A stretch of DNA of 9,541 nucleotides from an uncultured Actinomyces sp. (lineage in GTDB: Bacteria; Actinomycetota; Actinomycetes; Actinomycetales; Actinomycetaceae), in contig CALBAF010000458.1 of NCBI GenBank assembly GCA_937926415.1, forward strand, positions 1-9,541, in the 5' to 3' direction. This document shows positions 7,274-9,541 of this stretch, piece after piece; the first letter of the stretch is position 1, and every line of letters starts with the position of its first letter. Position numbers and translations under genes: made by a program. The notes beneath the pieces are model-generated. The model searched no databases, was not told the DNA's origin, and worked only from the letters and a program-made list of their open reading frames with translations.

Positions 7274-7529
7274 AATTGCTCCGATTCACCCGGGCGAAGT
7301 TCTCATGGAGGACTTCATCGAGGGCTTTGGAATTACGCAGCACAAGCTTGCCGTGCCGATCGGTGTTCCGCCCCGGCGTATCAATGAAATCGTCCATGGA
7401 AAGCGGGGAATCACGGCGGACACCGCAATGCGGGACACGACTAACGTCTCGGAGGGCATCGATATAGTTCCGCTGGGAGATATCTTGGGTGAAGATCGTG
7501 CATTTATCCTCGCCGATCTGATGGCTTAA
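7260..7529 (+). pseudogene. higA: HigA-type XRE antitoxin with replaced or truncated C-terminus
   Basis: HigA antitoxins bind HigB and repress their own promoter through a helix-turn-helix domain. I place the start at TTG 7260 (GAAGGGG 9 nt upstream, overlapping the higB stop), giving [20 protein letters not shown] and later GKRGITADTAMR, the canonical HigA core. Family members then continue with 'LARYFGTSPEFWLNLQ...'; here the frame switches after TAMR (about 7433) to an unrelated tail, DTTNVSEGIDIVPLGDILG and then EDRAFILADLMA. So the helices after the HTH are lost, or the gene is fused to the 3' end of another gene that I do not recognise. An in-frame ATG/GTG further upstream would only add translated higB DNA. 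Whether the 89-residue chimera still binds DNA is open. The toxin partner is broken. Confidence 0.7.
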
Positions 7530-7549
7530 CGCCAGGAGTAGTGAGTAGC

Positions 7550-7572
7550 GTCCCGCATAGTGGTGTAACCGT
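7550..7572 (+). repeat. IS256-family left terminal inverted repeat
   Basis: GTCCCGCATAGTGGTGTAAC and following CGT match the reverse complement of 8922-8944 at 18 of 23 positions. Confidence 0.8.
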
Positions 7573-7665
7573 GGGTGGTCGGCTCGTTTGATATGGGTGC
7601 GGTCACCGTGTGATCCTTCGAGAAAGCTCTCTACTTCTGACTCGAAACGATTTGGAGGCACAACG

Positions 7666-8901
7666 ATGACCGCTCCTCATATTATCGACCCTGCTGGCAT
7701 GCTTGGCCAGGCGTTATCCCAGGCATCCCCAGATCTGATGCGTTCCTTGCTCCAGCACGTCATTAACGCGTTACTCTCAGCGGACGCTGACACAGCGTGC
7801 GGGGCCCAGTGGGGCCAACAAGATCCGCAGCGTCACACCCAGCGCAACGGGTATCGCCACCGGCCCCTGGACACCAGGGTCGGCACCATTGACGTGGCGA
7901 TCCCCAAACTGCGCTCAGGCACCTACTTCCCAGAATGGTTGCTGCAACGCCGCAAACGCTCCGAAAGCGCCTTGATCACAGTGGTCGCTGACTGCTACCT
8001 AGCAGGAGTGTCGACACGGCGCATGGACAAGCTCGTCAAAACCCTGGGGATCACAGGACTGTCCAAGTCCCAGGTCTCACGTATGGCAACAGACCTAGAC
8101 GAACACGTGGATCAGTTCCGCAACCGTCCCCTCCACGATGCCGGGCCGTTCACCTTCGTCGCCGCTGACGCGCTCACCATGAAAGTACGCGAAGGAGGAC
8201 GCGTCGTCTCGTGCGCGGTCCTGGTTGCCACCGGAGTCAACAATGACGGACACCGCGAAGTACTGGGCGTACGCACATCCACCAGCGAAACCGGCCCGGC
8301 CTGGAACGAGTTCTTCGCTGACCTGGTCGCCCGAGGCCTTTCCGGCGTGCGCCTGGTGACCAGTGACGCCCATCTGGGCCTGGTTGAAGCCATCGCCGCC
8401 AACCTGCCCGGAGCCACCTGGCAACGATGCCGCACCCACTACGCCGCTAATCTCATGTCAGTCACCCCCAAAGCGCTCTGGCCCGCCATCAAAGCGATGC
8501 TGCACTCGGTGTACGACCAGCCCGACGCCGCATCGGTCAACGCGCAATACGACCGGCTCTTGGACTACGTGCACGACAAGCTCCCCACCGTGTGTGATCA
8601 CCTCGATCAAGCCCGGGCAGACGTCCTCGCGTTCGCGTCCTTCCCCACCGGGGTATGGACCCAGATCTGGTCCAACAACCCCAACGAACGCCTCAACCGT
8701 GAAATCCGCCGACGCACCGACTCCGTGGGAATCTTCCCCAACCGCCAAGCAATCATCCGCCTAGTCGGAGCCGTCCTCGCCGAACAAAACGACGAATGGG
8801 CCGAAGGCCGACGCTACCTCAGCCTCGACATCCTCACCAAATCACGACTCACACCCCAACCCACCGGGCAGGAGGACACCCCACTCCAACTCAGCGCATA
8901 A
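7666..8901 (+). CDS. IS256-family (mutator-type) DDE transposase
   Basis: This 411-residue transposase catalyses copy-out/paste-in transposition of its element. I chose ATG 7666 because GGAGG at 7654-7658 lies 7 nt upstream; the open frame extends back to 7588, but that is the IS leader. The N-terminal DNA-binding part has RNGYRHRPLDTRVGTIDVAI (60-79) and LVKTLGITGLSKSQVSRM (123-140). The catalytic triad is visible as D168 (in FVAADALTMKVREGG), D234 (LVTSDAHLGL) and E341 (NNPNERLN), with the family C-x2-H motif at CRTH (255-258). Family spacing is retained and no stop or frameshift is seen, so the enzyme may be active. The usual 'LDA.Y.K.R' motif is AADALTMKVR here. The C-terminus runs almost to the right inverted repeat. 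Confidence 0.95.
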   Translation: MTAPHIIDPAGMLGQALSQASPDLMRSLLQHVINALLSADADTACGAQWGQQDPQRHTQRNGYRHRPLDTRVGTIDVAIPKLRSGTYFPEWLLQRRKRSESALITVVADCYLAGVSTRRMDKLVKTLGITGLSKSQVSRMATDLDEHVDQFRNRPLHDAGPFTFVAADALTMKVREGGRVVSCAVLVATGVNNDGHREVLGVRTSTSETGPAWNEFFADLVARGLSGVRLVTSDAHLGLVEAIAANLPGATWQRCRTHYAANLMSVTPKALWPAIKAMLHSVYDQPDAASVNAQYDRLLDYVHDKLPTVCDHLDQARADVLAFASFPTGVWTQIWSNNPNERLNREIRRRTDSVGIFPNRQAIIRLVGAVLAEQNDEWAEGRRYLSLDILTKSRLTPQPTGQEDTPLQLSA

Positions 8902-8921
8902 CCCACTCCGAAGGACACAAA

Positions 8922-8944
8922 ACGATTACACCACTCCACAGGAC
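8922..8944 (-). repeat. IS256-family right terminal inverted repeat
   Basis: ACGATTACACCACTCCACAG and following GAC are the imperfect inverse of the left end; the core TTACACCACT is exact. Confidence 0.8.
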
Positions 8945-9024
8945 TTGACCGGTTTCAGAGGGCGTTGATGGTCGGCACGCAGAGGTGTCAGTGGTTTCAA
9001 CATCGCTACGTCGCCGTGGGTTGT

Positions 9025-9226
9025 GCGCGAAAAAGTTCGCCCTGCTCGGCTTGCATTGGTCGTAAACGCGAGAGTGTTCGCCCAGCGCGCCAAAACCCCA
9101 AATTTCGCTGCATTTGAGCTTGCTGGGCGAGTTTTTTCGCGAAAACGCCGCTGGCGTGCGCTTGCTGGGCGAGCTTTTTCGCGCGAAGGGCCTGAAATGC
9201 CACATGTTGGGCGAATTGCGTCGCGC
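9025..9226. repeat. Array of ~25-nt motifs: two inverted then three direct copies, 41-42 nt apart
   Basis: Direct copies with consensus CTTGCTGGGCGAGyTTTTTC-GCG begin near 9118, 9160 and 9202; their TGGGCGA cores (9124, 9166, 9208) are exactly 42 nt apart. The third copy is more diverged. Two copies lie in the opposite orientation (about 9025-9049 and 9067-9090), with cores TCGCCC at 9037 and 9078, 41 nt apart. The inverted and direct sets can pair: 9070-9086 with 9118-9135, and 9025-9044 with 9161-9184 (about 18 of 20 positions), giving a long nested stem. Spacers are not conserved. Short open frames crossing the array on both strands look incidental. I do not know this element. Confidence 0.75.
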
Positions 9227-9437
9227 CCAGTGCTGCCGAATCCTCATCCCTGGGTCTTGCGTGTCCTGTCGAGCCAGTGCTGCGTATGATGCGGTGCGGA
9301 CCTGGATTGCTGACGCGATCGAGCATGTCGCGAGGCCGCAAGGGGTAGACATCGAGAATCCCACATGGGAGTGAGCACTCCAGACAAGGGAGTTGGATGT
9401 CAGTGACACGCAGCATAGCTGAAGCCCCGTATCTGGC

Positions 9438-9467
9438 TTGCCAGTTCCGAATAGTCTCTGCTACTAT
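9438..9467 (+). promoter_or_regulatory. Promoter of tRNA-Asn
   Basis: TTGCCA (9438-9443) and TACTAT (9462-9467) are separated by 18 nt and resemble housekeeping sigma -35/-10 boxes. Transcription would start near 9474, about 9 nt before the mature tRNA. Confidence 0.65.
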
Positions 9468-9482
9468 CTTCTCTTGTCGCAA

Positions 9483-9541
9483 TCCTGCGTAGCTCAACGG
9501 CAGAGCATCCGACTGTTAATCGGACGGTTACTGGTTCGAAT
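9483..9541 (+). tRNA. tRNA-Asn (anticodon GTT), 3' end beyond the window
   Basis: The 5' acceptor strand TCCTGCG starts at 9483, followed by a D-arm (GCTC AACGGCA GAGC) and an anticodon arm with stem TCCGA/TCGGA and loop CTGTTAA, giving anticodon GTT. The T-arm begins CTGG-TTCGAAT, and the window ends inside the T-loop. The missing part is the 3' half of the T-stem and the acceptor. No disruption is visible in the part present. Confidence 0.95.

Larger units (their letters stand above)
7550..8944 (+). mobile_element. IS256-family insertion sequence, ~1,395 bp
   Basis: One transposase gene lies between imperfect terminal inverted repeats (18 of 23 positions match, core AGTGGTGTAA). Size and organisation are normal for IS256-family elements. 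The 8 bases flanking each end (TGAGTAGC and TTGACCGG) do not match, so no target duplication is visible. The element begins 21 nt after the higA-fusion stop codon. Confidence 0.88.
8945..9482. other. Non-coding interval between IS element and tRNA-Asn
   Basis: Apart from the repeat array (9025-9226) and the tRNA promoter I see no supported gene. The longest frame, on the minus strand at 9006-9497, has no credible ribosome-binding site and runs across the tRNA promoter and start, so I do not call it. Confidence 0.5.

Noticed and set aside
7588..7665. Extended N-terminus for the transposase.
   Set aside because: The ATG at 7666 has a GGAGG site at good spacing, and the upstream codons lie in the IS leader with no family similarity.
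9025..9226. CRISPR array.
   Set aside because: Copies are too few, diverged and in both orientations, the gaps are only ~17 nt, and there are no cas genes.
9006..9497. Minus-strand 163-codon frame with AKKLAQQA repeats.
   Set aside because: The repeats follow from the 42-nt DNA periodicity being a multiple of three; the frame runs through the tRNA promoter and 5' end and has no clear ribosome-binding site.

Overview
The window looks like chromosomal DNA from a high-GC actinomycete. Codon use is strongly G/C-ending, there is an actinobacterial YchF, and the surface protein is built from DUF5979-type repeats with an LAKTG sorting signal. I infer Actinomycetaceae (Schaalia/Actinomyces-like), but the sequence alone does not prove the genus. 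Every gene or gene remnant that I recognise lies on the + strand.

Layout. (1) 95-1177 is an intact core gene, ychF, closed by a strong hairpin terminator. (2) About 1348-2094 holds decayed pieces of a type I restriction-modification locus: hsdM in fragments with deletions, an in-frame stop and a frameshift, then the first ~50 codons of hsdS joined by the usual ATGA overlap. (3) 2414-5392 is the largest gene. It encodes a ~990-residue secreted, sortase-anchored adhesin with an MSCRAMM-like head, five CnaB/DUF5979-type stalk repeats and a C-terminal LAKTG anchor, followed by a 15-bp hairpin. (4) 5478-6203 has no recognisable gene. (5) 6204-6434 is a second, ~90% identical copy of the last 21 codons of ychF plus its terminator and downstream DNA, so about 5.1 kb of cargo is bracketed by two ychF ends. 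(6) 6523-7062 encodes an unrecognised membrane-anchored protein with a coiled coil. (7) 7105-7529 is a broken higBA toxin-antitoxin locus. (8) 7550-8944 is an IS256-family insertion sequence with an intact transposase and imperfect terminal inverted repeats. (9) 8945-9482 is mostly non-coding and carries a striking array of ~25-nt motifs, two inverted and three direct, spaced 41-42 nt. (10) 9483 to the window end is the 5' part of tRNA-Asn(GTT), with its own promoter.

Interpretation. ychF and tRNA-Asn appear to be the core flanks. Between them is an accessory zone that has repeatedly gained and lost restriction, toxin-antitoxin, adhesin and transposon genes. The duplicated ychF 3' end is the clearest sign of how cargo entered, either by homologous recombination with DNA carrying a foreign ychF end or by integration that rebuilds the gene's 3' end. 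No integrase is visible. I see no complete new defence system. The items most worth checking are the duplicated ychF end and the 42-nt-periodic array.
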